Positions 25,517 through 33,572 of a stretch of 64,000 nt of DNA are shown in pieces; the stretch's first letter is position 1, and the number at the start of each line of letters is the position of its first letter. The notes under the pieces are model-generated. The model saw nothing but the letters and a program-made list of their open reading frames with translations, ran no database searches and was not told the DNA's origin. The translations under genes were made by a program, and so were the position numbers. This stretch comes from an uncultured Clostridia bacterium (GTDB taxonomy: Bacteria; Bacillota; Clostridia; Christensenellales; Borkfalkiaceae). The stretch lies in NCBI GenBank assembly GCA_949290575.1, contig CASESJ010000005.1, positions 1-64,000 of the forward strand. Direction: 5' to 3'.

Positions 25517-25557
25517 AATCCCCCGACTGTGCGAAAGTCGCACAGTCGGGGGATTTT
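25517..25557. terminator. Bidirectional terminator
   Basis: An 18-bp perfect stem (25517-25534 with 25538-25555, loop AAG) between the convergent GltD-like and LysR genes. Confidence 0.85.
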
Positions 25558-25591
25558 GTATATTCAAAGAGCCGTCCGCACGCGTAAATTT

Positions 25592-26467
25592 TCAGAAGGC
25601 GCGCGAAAGGCAGATATCGAGAGCAGTCCTCTGCGCCGCCGTAAATTTTTTGCCCCTGCGCCAGAGCACAAACCACATCCTTTCGAGGTCGAGCCCGACA
25701 AGTTTTACCTCTTTAAGACGTCCGTCCGCAATAAACTTTTCCACAAGGTCGCACGGCAGAACGGCTATGCCCAGCCCCTGCAGCGCGGCTGCAATGAGCG
25801 CGTCGTTGGTCGACGCCTCTGTCACGGGCTTTGCCGCCAGCGCGTGTTTTGCCAGTTCGCCGTCAAAAAGGTCCCGCGACGCGCTCCCCCGCTCTCTGAG
25901 CAGAAGAGGCTGACGGGAAATTCCCTCCGCGTCCGTGCTCTCAGGCGCGTCAAAAGAGGGCGCGCAGACGGCAATAAGCCTGTCTCCGCCGAACTTTTGC
26001 GCCTCCGCACTGCCGCTTACGCGCCCTTCGACTATGCCGAAGTCGAGTTCGCCGCCCGAGACAGCCCTCTCTATATCCGACGTGCTCGCCACGCGCACAA
26101 AACATTCCAACCCCTCAATCCTGCGCTTCCACTCCTGCGCAAGACGGGGCATTATTATCTTTCCCACCGTCATTGACGCTCCCGCACGCAAAACAGGTCT
26201 TTTGCGCGCACTCTTGACCTCGTCCTCGAACTCGTCGAACGCCTTTACCGCCTCGACCGCCGCGGGCAACAGCCTCTCCCCGTCCGCAGTCAGAATGAGC
26301 CTGCGCCCCGCCCGCTCGAACAGCTGCACTCCGTAGTACCGCTCGAGTTCGGCTATCGTCTGGCTCACCGAGGGCTGCGCAACGCAGAGCTGCTCCGCCG
26401 CACGCGTTATTCCGCCCAGCTCACACACCGCCGCAAATGTCTTTAAATGTCTGATTGTCATAGTCAT
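25592..26467 (-). CDS. LysR family transcriptional regulator
   Basis: 291 residues. The winged HTH occupies residues 4-62 (IRHLKTFAAVCELGGITRAAEQLCVAQPSVSQTI is the canonical pattern), and a periplasmic-binding-protein-like effector domain begins near residue 90. It is transcribed divergently from the two-gene chromate transporter, the usual position for a LysR activator of its neighbour. The effector is unknown. The 79-bp gap between them is AT-rich and must contain both promoters. Confidence 0.92.
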   Translation of the reverse strand: MTMTIRHLKTFAAVCELGGITRAAEQLCVAQPSVSQTIAELERYYGVQLFERAGRRLILTADGERLLPAAVEAVKAFDEFEDEVKSARKRPVLRAGASMTVGKIIMPRLAQEWKRRIEGLECFVRVASTSDIERAVSGGELDFGIVEGRVSGSAEAQKFGGDRLIAVCAPSFDAPESTDAEGISRQPLLLRERGSASRDLFDGELAKHALAAKPVTEASTNDALIAAALQGLGIAVLPCDLVEKFIADGRLKEVKLVGLDLERMWFVLWRRGKKFTAAQRTALDICLSRAF

Positions 26468-26546
26468 TTACCTATGCATTTTATTAAATTATATTATTTT
26501 ACATATCTGTTGTCAAGATGTATAATTTCTGTCAGAGGACAGAAAT

Positions 26547-27287
26547 ATGAAAAAGCTTAAACTGTACGCCCTGCTGTTCTGGACAATGTTCAAGATAGGG
26601 CTGTTCACATTCGGCGGGGGATATGCCATGATTACCATGCTCGAGGACCAATTCGTAACGAGAAAAAAATGGCTGGACAATAAGGAATTTATGGACATAG
26701 TCGCCATAGCCGAGAGCACTCCCGGACCCGTAGCCGTGAACTCGGCAACTTACGTCGGATACAGGACGGCGGGGGTTATGGGCTCGGTGCTGTGCACTCT
26801 GGCGGTCTGTATGCCCTCCTTTGTGATAATTTATCTGATATCCCTCTTCTTCAACGCGTTCATACAGCTCGAGTACGTAGCATACGCATTCGAAGGCATC
26901 CAGGCGTGCGTGATATTTCTGATACTCGCCGCGGGCGTGAAGATGATTATCAAAGTCAGAAAGAGCGTGTTCAACATTATAATATTTACCGCAACTTTTG
27001 CAACCATGCTTACGCTCTCTCTGCTTGCCGTCGACTTTTCTTCGATATATTATGTGCTGATAAGCGCGGCGGCGGGCTTTATCGCATACACGACGGGATA
27101 TGCGGCAAAGCGCATTAAAATGCGCAATAGCTGCGGCATATGTGCGGACGAATGTCGGGACGAAAGAAAAGATGAGACCGCCTGCTCGCCCGAAGAGGAT
27201 GAAAATTCCCGCGCTAACGCAAGCGACGATGACAGCGAAGTACACGTAAAAACGGGCGACGGAAAGCGCGAAGGAGGCGAACAATGA
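26547..27287 (+). CDS. Chromate transporter half-subunit (CHR family), N-type
   Basis: Short-chain CHR membrane protein, 246 residues. The family motif FGGGYAMI (about 22-29) and ESTPGPVAVNSATYVGYR (about 56-73) are present, with about six membrane segments. The last 55 residues form a highly charged acidic tail absent from most members. Chromate export by such pairs is known in some bacteria; others may carry sulfate or an unknown anion. It overlaps the next gene by 4 bp (ATGA). Confidence 0.9.
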   Translation: MKKLKLYALLFWTMFKIGLFTFGGGYAMITMLEDQFVTRKKWLDNKEFMDIVAIAESTPGPVAVNSATYVGYRTAGVMGSVLCTLAVCMPSFVIIYLISLFFNAFIQLEYVAYAFEGIQACVIFLILAAGVKMIIKVRKSVFNIIIFTATFATMLTLSLLAVDFSSIYYVLISAAAGFIAYTTGYAAKRIKMRNSCGICADECRDERKDETACSPEEDENSRANASDDDSEVHVKTGDGKREGGEQ

Positions 27288-27862
27288 TTTACCTCGAGCT
27301 GTTTTTTAATTTCCTCAAGATAGGCGCGGTATCGTTCGGCGGCGGGTACGGGATGATTTCGCTGATACGCGAAACCGTAATGGCAAACGGCTGGCTGACC
27401 GAGGAGCAATTTCTGAGCTTTATAGCCGTTGCAGAGAGCACGCCCGGTCCGCTCGCAATAAATATGGCAACATTCATAGGCTCGGCGCAGGGCGGCTTTT
27501 TTGGCGCGCTGGCGGCGACTGCAGGCGTAGTGCTGCCGTCATTTATAATAATACTGATAATCGCCGCCGTCATTAAAAATATACTCAAATTCGCCGGCGT
27601 AAGGGCTGTCCTTGACAGCGTTCAGCCTGCGATATGCGCGCTCATCACTGCCACTGCGCTGACAATGTTCCTCTCAAGCGCGTTCGCGTTCACGTCGGTG
27701 GGCGACGGGTTCGTCGTAAATGCGCGCATACTCATAACTTTCGGAATAATCGCTATTATCGCACTCGGATACAGATTTCTGAAAAAGAAGTCCTTCTCCC
27801 CCATACTGCTCATAATTATTTCGGGCGGGCTGGGCATAGTTCTTAATCTGCTTATCCCTTAA
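27284..27862 (+). CDS. Chromate transporter half-subunit (CHR family), C-type
   Basis: 192-residue partner of the preceding gene with the same FGGGYGMI and ESTPGPLAINMATFIG motifs. Two short CHR proteins of opposite topology form one transporter. Its start overlaps the previous stop, so production is coupled. Confidence 0.9.
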   Translation: MIYLELFFNFLKIGAVSFGGGYGMISLIRETVMANGWLTEEQFLSFIAVAESTPGPLAINMATFIGSAQGGFFGALAATAGVVLPSFIIILIIAAVIKNILKFAGVRAVLDSVQPAICALITATALTMFLSSAFAFTSVGDGFVVNARILITFGIIAIIALGYRFLKKKSFSPILLIIISGGLGIVLNLLIP

Positions 27863-28158
27863 CCCACGCTGCGCGACTAAAACCTGACAAATATTAATAA
27901 TGTTCTGACGACTGAATAAATTAGTCCGCGCACTTTAAAGTGTGCGGACAAAAACATTGACAAAGTCTGAAAAAGTATGCCAGCACAGAGATAAACAAAA
28001 CTGCGCGAGGCGGGAGAAAACAATACATTGCATATAAATCGGCATAAAAAAATCAGTTTATAAATTTTGCGTATATCACTGTTCTGTCCCCGTCGCGAAC
28101 ATTTATGCGCAACCGATTAAAGAAAGTCAACAAAATCTCAAAAACAGCGCAAAAACGC
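27863..28158. other. Non-coding stretch before tRNA-Gln
   Basis: No gene is visible. It holds one 26-bp dyad (27924-27949, with G-T mismatches) that may end the chromate operon weakly; no T-run follows it. Confidence 0.5.
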
Positions 28159-28187
28159 TTGTATTTTTTTGATTTGTACATTATAAT
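28159..28187 (+). promoter_or_regulatory. Promoter of tRNA-Gln
   Basis: TTGTAT (28159-28164), 17 bp, TATAAT (28182-28187); the leader to the tRNA is about 50 nt. Confidence 0.75.
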
Positions 28188-28242
28188 ATATCACGCAATC
28201 GCCGTTAGACGGAAATTCTGCGGCTGTTGATAAACTTGATAT

Positions 28243-28317
28243 TGGGGCGTCGCCAAGCGGTAAGGCAACGGACTCTGACTCCGTCATTCGGGTGTTCAAA
28301 TCACTTCGCCCCAGCCA
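28243..28317 (+). tRNA. tRNA-Gln (anticodon CTG)
   Basis: Acceptor arms TGGGGCG and CGCCCCA pair fully; the anticodon stem ACGGA/TCCGT encloses loop CTCTGAC with anticodon CTG reading CAG; the T-arm loop is TTCAAAT with two G-T pairs in its stem. CCA is encoded. Its 3' half, from the anticodon loop on, is the left attachment site of the 25-kb element, and the gene is restored intact by the insertion. A hairpin terminator follows within the repeat. Confidence 0.96.
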
Positions 28318-28372
28318 AAAGCACTATATATTGTGGTTTGTTTAAATTCAGACACAATTTTAGTGCTTTTTT
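28273..28372. repeat. Left attachment repeat (attL)
   Basis: Matches 53305-53404 at 97 of 100 positions; the first 57 are identical. It covers the tRNA anticodon loop to CCA and the following terminator hairpin (AGCACTA with TAGTGCT). Confidence 0.95.
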
Positions 28373-28445
28373 GTTGTCTTTTTTTGCCTTTTTTGACTGA
28401 TTTTTTGTCAATTTTATGGTTAAATTTAGCTTATTTTACCCCGTC

Positions 28446-28464
28446 GGGAACTTTTGGGAACTGA
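28446..28464. promoter_or_regulatory. Candidate integrase arm sites, left end
   Basis: GGGAACT occurs twice 10 bp apart (28446-28452 and 28456-28462). The same motif occurs twice just inside the right end (53166 and 53271), as expected for integrase or excisionase arm-type sites. Confidence 0.45.
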
Positions 28465-28517
28465 ACGTGAGCTGCTTTTAAGGCGATTTCGGCTCAAATT
28501 CAGCCCCCTTTTTCGTC

Positions 28518-29771
28518 CTAAAATTCATAGTTCACCTTCTCGGCTTCGGAAAAGATATATTCCTCGGAATAGGTCGTATATCCCCTGTCCACGGCGGAAG
28601 TTTTAACGTCCTTGTCGAAGGAATGTCCGTCCCAGAGCATGACGACTTCCTGGTTGACCCCTGCCTCTTTGCAGCGGGTTATAAAGGTATAGCGAAGTTC
28701 GTGCGGGTGATGATCGGGAAATAAACGCTTTAAAGTCGTCGCCACCGTTCGGGGATTGGTGTCCCTCGCCTTGTCGAAGTCGACGTAGGGCAGCACTCTC
28801 TTGAATACGGGCGTGAAGGGTATGCGCCTGAGCGTTACGTTTCTGCCCATGCGTTCCTTGCTCGTCGCGCATTCAAGCATGTTGCCTTCTAAAATCTTAA
28901 TCGATTGCAGCTCGCTCTGCCTCAGTCCGAAGTACAAAAGCACTAGCATTGCCGAACTTGCGGCGTTGTCCTGCTTTTGTATGCAGAAGTCGACAAGCCG
29001 CCTCTCTTCTGCTTTGGTGAACGCTCTGCCCTTCTTGGTTTCGCGGAAGGGAAGCACGATTTTCTTCATGGGCGAATCTATCTTATAGTCCTCGACAGCC
29101 ATATCGAAAATGCAGTTGAGCTGCAATTTGAGCTTTTCCGCCGTGCGGTGATGCCCCTCGTCGACAAAGGTAAACAGATAGTCCTGTATCATCGGTCTTG
29201 TAATCTCGCCTATCTTGCAATCGCCGAATGTCGGCTTCAAATTGACGTTGTACGAGCGGACATATTCCTTATATGTCGAGGGCTTTGTCGTGCGCTCCTT
29301 AATTTTAAGCCAGTTTTCGGCGCAAACGGCAAACGTAACCGATTGAGCGGTCGGCTCAGGCAGCTTTTCCGCATATTTCGGGTCGGAAGAATACGCCTCG
29401 TTGAACTTTTCTATGAACTTTTCCTTCATAATCTCAAAGTCCATCGAGGCAACTTCAATCCTCTTTCCGTCGCGGCGGTAGCGCGCCTGAAACATACCTC
29501 TTATGTAGCGGTACTTTACATAAATATTGTTGTATTTGAAATAATTTCTCATGGGTGCAGGCATTTTTGAAATCTCCTTTTTAGTAAATTTTAAAATGCC
29601 CGATTTCTTTTCTCTTTCCGTCTTCTGACCTTTTTTATCAGAAGTTTTTTTGCTATCCCTCTCGCCGCCGCTCGCCATTTTAAGAATGGTCGCAATGTGT
29701 TCGTCGGCGTTCGGGCGCGTAGAAACTTCCTTTATAAGTTGCGTCAATTCAAATATTTGCTGTTCTGTCAT
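28518..29771 (-). CDS. int: Tyrosine recombinase (site-specific integrase)
   Basis: Catalyses insertion and excision at tRNA-Gln; 417 residues. An N-terminal arm-binding region (about 60-140) precedes a SAM-like core-binding domain (about 145-235) and the catalytic domain. Catalytic residues are in FGLRQSELQSI (first Arg), HPHELRYTFI (His-x-x-Arg), GHSFDKDVK (His) and RGYTTYSEEY (Tyr near 400). It lies about 145 bp inside attL and reads toward the tRNA, the classic arrangement. No excisionase gene was identified. Confidence 0.93.
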   Translation of the reverse strand: MTEQQIFELTQLIKEVSTRPNADEHIATILKMASGGERDSKKTSDKKGQKTEREKKSGILKFTKKEISKMPAPMRNYFKYNNIYVKYRYIRGMFQARYRRDGKRIEVASMDFEIMKEKFIEKFNEAYSSDPKYAEKLPEPTAQSVTFAVCAENWLKIKERTTKPSTYKEYVRSYNVNLKPTFGDCKIGEITRPMIQDYLFTFVDEGHHRTAEKLKLQLNCIFDMAVEDYKIDSPMKKIVLPFRETKKGRAFTKAEERRLVDFCIQKQDNAASSAMLVLLYFGLRQSELQSIKILEGNMLECATSKERMGRNVTLRRIPFTPVFKRVLPYVDFDKARDTNPRTVATTLKRLFPDHHPHELRYTFITRCKEAGVNQEVVMLWDGHSFDKDVKTSAVDRGYTTYSEEYIFSEAEKVNYEF

Positions 29772-29941
29772 TTCCTCCTTGTTGCGGTTATTATTGGTGT
29801 ACAGCCGCGTATTTTAATCCTCTTAAAATTGTGTTTCCGAAAGGCAGGTATCGCCCTGCCGCTTAAGCAATTTCAGTATAATCTTAAAAATTGCCAATTA
29901 AAAGGAACTAAAGCGGTATCTTCCCAAAACTTCAGCAACAT

Positions 29942-29970
29942 ACCCCAACTGTACCCCAACAAACCCCAAC
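29942..29970. repeat. Three ACCCCAAC iterons
   Basis: ACCCCAAC repeats at 29942, 29953 and 29963, one helical turn apart, between the integrase and sigma-like genes. Phased repeats of this kind usually bind a regulator. Confidence 0.6.
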
Positions 29971-30025
29971 TGAATGTGTCGGCGGTGGTGCTCGTATTGA
30001 ATTGTATGTATATTTTTTATTCATA

Positions 30026-30649
30026 TCATTGCTCGCACAAATACTTCTTGTAACGCCCCTGAATGGTGGTAATCACCGACTGTACAGTTCCTGCGCTGCG
30101 ATTTACGAGCTTTGCAATTTTCCTCAAAGTCATTCCTGCCATACGGTAGTTTAGAATTTCTCTGTGGTAGGGCGTAAGTTTCATTTTATCCATCATCTCA
30201 TCTGCGACAGAGTAATCTTCTTCACTCGGTTCGTAGGCAATTTGCTCTTGGGTGTTAAGTGCTTCAACCATACTCGCGCTCTTCATAAAATCGCGGTATC
30301 TGCCACATATCATACGGGTAATCAGCTTGTAGCAGTAGTATTGAATGCTAATATCTTTGCCTTTTCTGTCTGTCGTATAGGTGTCTTCAAGGTATTCTCC
30401 GAAGTGCTCGCAGAGGAAGAGGGCAACTGTTTGAACTATGTCGTAATTGTCCGATAGAATGTAACCCGGCTCATTCTTGCAGTAAATGTCCTTGCAAATA
30501 CGAGCGTGTATCTCTGCTGCGAAACTGCCCGAAAAGCGGATAAGGTTCTTGGTCTCCTTGCATACGATAAGTTCAGCTATTTCCAGAACGTTTTCCGAAG
30601 AGATGACATCTTTGAACACCCTGAAACTTCTTTGATTTGTCTTTGTCAT
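30026..30649 (-). CDS. Sigma-70-like HTH regulator of the element
   Basis: 207 residues. The C-terminal 50 residues (KLTPYHREILNYRMAGM, then LRKIAKLVNRSAGTVQSVI) match sigma region 4, and a region-2-like helix pair lies around 68-115. Proteins of this type are frequent in Firmicutes integrative elements and may control integrase or replication genes. The low-similarity N-terminus has no membrane segment. It is transcribed leftward toward the integrase; the phased iterons lie downstream of its stop. Confidence 0.65.
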   Translation of the reverse strand: MTKTNQRSFRVFKDVISSENVLEIAELIVCKETKNLIRFSGSFAAEIHARICKDIYCKNEPGYILSDNYDIVQTVALFLCEHFGEYLEDTYTTDRKGKDISIQYYCYKLITRMICGRYRDFMKSASMVEALNTQEQIAYEPSEEDYSVADEMMDKMKLTPYHREILNYRMAGMTLRKIAKLVNRSAGTVQSVITTIQGRYKKYLCEQ

Positions 30650-30916
30650 TTGTTTTTACCTCCGTCTTGAGTTTTTTCGTCTTTCGACGGGGTAAAAAGG
30701 GCATGGGCGATTTATTGATTGCGGAACGCTGATGTTATGGCATCCCCTGTCAATAGAGAGAGGAAATTTCCTGCGGTCGGTTTTTTATTTGTTCTTGCGA
30801 AATTTGCGAGCGACATTGACGGGGGTAAACGGCTATGCCAAAATATCCCCTCGAAAGAGAAAACAGACACAATTACACAGCAATAAAAGACAAAAGAAAA
30901 AAATTCTCTAAACCGC
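30650..30916. other. Intergenic region between sigma-like gene and RNA promoter
   Basis: No convincing gene. A 62-codon frame starts at 30835 but runs through the strong promoter and RNA start; a GGGGG tract precedes its ATG. A short dyad around GGAAATTTCC is visible near 30770. Confidence 0.4.
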
Positions 30917-30945
30917 TTGACATTTCAACGGGAAAAGACTATACT
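30917..30945 (+). promoter_or_regulatory. Strong promoter of the element's small RNA
   Basis: TTGACA (30917-30922), 17 bp, TATACT (30940-30945). Two perfect palindromes follow at once: AAACATATGTTT (30952-30963) and AGACAAGCTTGTCT (30966-30979). They could be operators at +1 to +28 or 5' hairpins. Confidence 0.85.
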
Positions 30946-30951
30946 TTATAC

Positions 30952-31236
30952 AAACATATGTTTATAGACAAGCTTGTCTTCCTCGTTGACAAGAGGAGTT
31001 TAATCCTGTCAGCAAAAAGATGAGAGACAAGCAAAGGTACATAATTAAAGTAACAACAACTCAATAAAAACGTTTTATGGGCAAGTTGCAGGTTGGGAAA
31101 GATCCGTAATAATTCCTGCGCCTCTACCCATAAAGTTGGTGCTTGTGAAACGCATATTGCGTCAGAGCAGGGATTTAATGCCTTGGCGAGCAGTTCTACC
31201 GATTTTTAGTCGGTAGCTGTTTGTCACGGCTTTTTT
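30952..31236 (+). ncRNA. Candidate small RNA of the integrative element, about 285 nt
   Basis: Bounded by a consensus promoter and a long terminator hairpin. Internal helices: 31074-31081/31127-31134 (8 bp) enclosing 31088-31092/31115-31119; hairpin 31150-31154/31158-31162; terminator stem. There is no good reading frame in it. It lies upstream of rep and could be a copy-number or antisense regulator acting in trans, or a regulatory RNA of another kind. It does not match any family I know. Confidence 0.6.
31180..31236 (+). terminator. Terminator of the element's small RNA
   Basis: A long stem from 31180 to 31230 with an apical 7-bp helix CTACCGA/TCGGTAG (31196-31202 with 31210-31216); several G-U pairs extend it downward. 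Six T follow. Confidence 0.78.
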
Positions 31237-31468
31237 ATTTGTAAAATAACAGTCGCTCGCTGTAAAAATGAGCAAAAATTTAATACTTTTGCCTGATTTT
31301 CAATAAAGGCAAAGGCAACATGACTCTGCACCCGTGATTAAGGCGGTGAGCTGTTCACCGTTTGTTTTGTCGTACCTTTATTGCGTAACCCCCTTTACCT
31401 TTTCTTGTTCGGGTAAAGAGTTATTAATAAAAGGCAAGACATTTTATCTCACAATCAGAGGACAAAGA

Positions 31469-31624
31469 ATGAGAGTTTCCGAAGAGGTTTACCGCGCACA
31501 TATCCAACCCGTAAGAGCTGAGCGCACGAGGCAATACATAATTCGCAAAGTGCTTTTTACGGTAAATCTCAAGCGAAATTTTCTCGTGTTTGAGATAGAA
31601 AAAATTCAATGTCTTAGGCATTAA
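31469..31624 (+). CDS. Short protein, probably remnant of an element-type sigma-like regulator
   Basis: 51 residues from an ATG with AGAGGA 6 bp upstream. The frame is open further upstream and reads FYLTIRGQRMRVSEEVYRAH, matching the usual N-terminus of HTH/sigma-like proteins in Firmicutes conjugative elements; the expected HTH region is replaced by an unrelated tail and a stop. Either a truncated relic or a short antagonist peptide. Confidence 0.45.
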   Translation: MRVSEEVYRAHIQPVRAERTRQYIIRKVLFTVNLKRNFLVFEIEKIQCLRH

Positions 31625-31773
31625 AGCGCGCTTTATGCACTTCGTAAAAAATTTTTACAAGAAAATTAAAAGCTTTTTATCCAGACAGTGAACATTTCAA
31701 TTTTTCTGTCCTTGTTATGGTGTAAGGCTTATGAAGTTACCATTACTCGATTGCTAAAATTTAAGGAGGTCGT

Positions 31774-31836
31774 ATGTCAGAGGAACTTAAAAACAGAACG
31801 CTTATTTCATTAATGTGTTGTACCGGAGGTGATTGA
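31774..31836 (+). CDS. 20-residue leader peptide coupled to rep
   Basis: MSEELKNRTLISLMCCTGGD, with an AAGGAGG site 4 bp before the ATG. Its TGA stop is directly followed by the rep ATG, and the rep ribosome-binding site (GGAGGTGATTG) lies inside its last codons. Translation of rep is therefore likely coupled to this peptide, as in several plasmid replication genes. Confidence 0.7.
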   Translation: MSEELKNRTLISLMCCTGGD

Positions 31837-32922
31837 ATGGACGAGGAAAAATTCGACGCGTGGTATCCGCAGGCGAAAGTCTACTTCGACGGCAGCCATT
31901 ACATAGCCATACCGCATACTACTAATAGAGCAAGGCGCAGAAAACCTCACCACGAGGAGATCGTGGTGAGGCAGAATGATGGCAAGTACGAGCTTGTAAA
32001 AACGCCCAGAATCGAGCTTGAAGAAATATTCGAAAAATCGCCCTGGGACGACGAACAAGCGGCTGTCGAGGAAGTTGTCGAGCCGGGATCAAACGAGGCG
32101 CAGAACGCAAATGGTGCGGCAATATGTGGCAATCAACCAGTAAAACGCAAGGTTACAAGGAAGCAGATATTTGATGAGCTGTATCAAAAGTATCTCGACC
32201 TTAACAGAAGTGAAAAAATAGCGGCTATATACAGGGATATGCGCCCGCTGTTTAAAACCGACGTCGCCGCTGAGAGCTTCGTCAACTCAAATTATGAGCG
32301 CAAGTGCAGAAACCTTATTGCCCGCCGCGTGCGTTTTGTCCGAAAGGCGCTTAATCAGGAATTCAATTATTTTGTAACTTTCACTTACGACGATAATAAG
32401 CATACCGAGGAAAGTTTCAAGCAGAAGCTTAAACGTTTGTTATGGAATGCTGCGGACCGTAAAATGTGGCGATATATGGGCGTATGGGAGCGAGGAAAGA
32501 AGACAAACAGACTGCATTTCCACGGATTATTTTATATTCCGGAGGGAACATTGTCTGGCGAATTTGAAATTATTGATGGCTACAACTTCAAGAAAAATGA
32601 ACGGCGGCGGACAAAGCAGAACACTTTCTTCGCGGAAAAATTTGGCAGAAATGAATTTGAGGAGCTCGACAGAGGTCCCTTCTTCGGGCATGCCCTTGCG
32701 TACATAATCAAGTACATGGAGAAGAGCAACGAAAAAATCATGTATTCGAGGGGACTGTATCAGTACTTTATTTCGGACATTCAGAATGAGGATGTCTTGA
32801 CGAGAACGGGGCAAGAGGGCAAAAAGCTGGTACTTACGGACGACTTCAAATGCTGGTCGGAAGGCGTATATGTCGGACGCGTATCCGAAGAGACCATCAA
32901 GGAACTTGAAAAATGCACTTAA
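31837..32922 (+). CDS. rep: HUH-family replication initiator (rolling-circle Rep)
   Basis: 361 residues. Three HUH motifs are in order: motif 1 VTFTYDD (180-186), motif 2 with the metal-binding His-x-His in LHFHGL (226-231), and motif 3 YIIKYMEK (289-296) with the nicking tyrosine and lysine. The first 105 residues are an acidic or low-similarity extension, and 105-175 a helical basic region. Such proteins nick an origin and start rolling-circle replication; here Rep may also act as a mobilisation nickase, since no separate relaxase is present. No helicase domain is attached. Confidence 0.85.
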   Translation: MDEEKFDAWYPQAKVYFDGSHYIAIPHTTNRARRRKPHHEEIVVRQNDGKYELVKTPRIELEEIFEKSPWDDEQAAVEEVVEPGSNEAQNANGAAICGNQPVKRKVTRKQIFDELYQKYLDLNRSEKIAAIYRDMRPLFKTDVAAESFVNSNYERKCRNLIARRVRFVRKALNQEFNYFVTFTYDDNKHTEESFKQKLKRLLWNAADRKMWRYMGVWERGKKTNRLHFHGLFYIPEGTLSGEFEIIDGYNFKKNERRRTKQNTFFAEKFGRNEFEELDRGPFFGHALAYIIKYMEKSNEKIMYSRGLYQYFISDIQNEDVLTRTGQEGKKLVLTDDFKCWSEGVYVGRVSEETIKELEKCT

Positions 32923-33507
32923 AGCAGTCAGCGCGCAAGCGGCAGCGGGGATTTGCAAGCGGGTTAGCGCAAACCCCGATCCGCGCGGCGCTAAGGCGTT
33001 TTTTCGTTTGTTGGTTTGGGTCGGACGTGCGCTTGTCTCGGCGCCCGAGCGCGCAGCGCGAGGGTGACGGAGCGGCTTTCAGCCGCTCCGTCAGCTGAAA
33101 GCCGCCGACTTGTATCAAGACAAGCGCATGTCTAACTCTCATTTGACAATTTTAACGCACAAAATTGAGGTGTTTCTTGCCCGCAAATTGCGCTCAAAAC
33201 GTGCCGTCAGATTGCCCTCTTCTTCCTCGAAAATCGGGTTATTTAAGGGTGCTTATTCAATCCCAAAGCTCAATTCGTTTGCTGAATTTAAGCTGACAGA
33301 ATCAGTCATCGCCGTCTTTAAAAAGTACGCTTAAAATTAATTGCCCCCATAATATGCCCCGACTAACGCAATTTTATAGCTGATTTTGCTTCTGAAATTG
33401 TCATAAATTACTTTATAAATCGGCATAATTACCAAATTTGCAAGTTTAATTTAGCAAAACAATTTAAATTTCCTATATGCTTCAAAGGCTTTAAATGGTG
33501 TATAATA
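32923..33507. other. Non-coding region after rep
   Basis: The first 200 bp are GC-rich and full of inverted repeats, described separately as an origin candidate. From 33132 to 33507 the DNA is AT-rich. A possible 74-codon frame (33110-33334) has no ribosome-binding site and no recognisable content. Confidence 0.5.
33025..33131. other. Nested inverted repeats, candidate replication or transfer origin
   Basis: Outer arms 33025-33038 and 33118-33131 pair over 14 bp with one G-T. Inside them is a 13-bp perfect hairpin 33065-33077/33081-33093 (loop TTC) without a T-run. A second bulged hairpin (CGGGG near 32946 with CCCCG near 32978) precedes them. The position right after an HUH rep gene suggests a single-strand or double-strand origin, or oriT. 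Confidence 0.5.
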
Positions 33508-33536
33508 TTGACAAATTACCTTGCTCATATTATAAT
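33508..33536 (+). promoter_or_regulatory. Perfect consensus promoter at the start of the cargo
   Basis: TTGACA (33508-33513), 17 bp, TATAAT (33531-33536), all bases consensus; predicted start near 33543, 30 bp before the first cargo gene. Confidence 0.92.
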
Positions 33537-33572
33537 ATAGTATAGATAATTCCTAAAAAAGGAGGATATGCT

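Noticed and set aside
30835..31023. A 62-codon frame in the integrative element
   Set aside because: A perfect promoter and the RNA start lie inside it, and the translation resembles no protein.
33065..33093. Transcription terminator after rep
   Set aside because: The perfect hairpin is followed by CAGCTG rather than a T-run; an origin role seems more likely.
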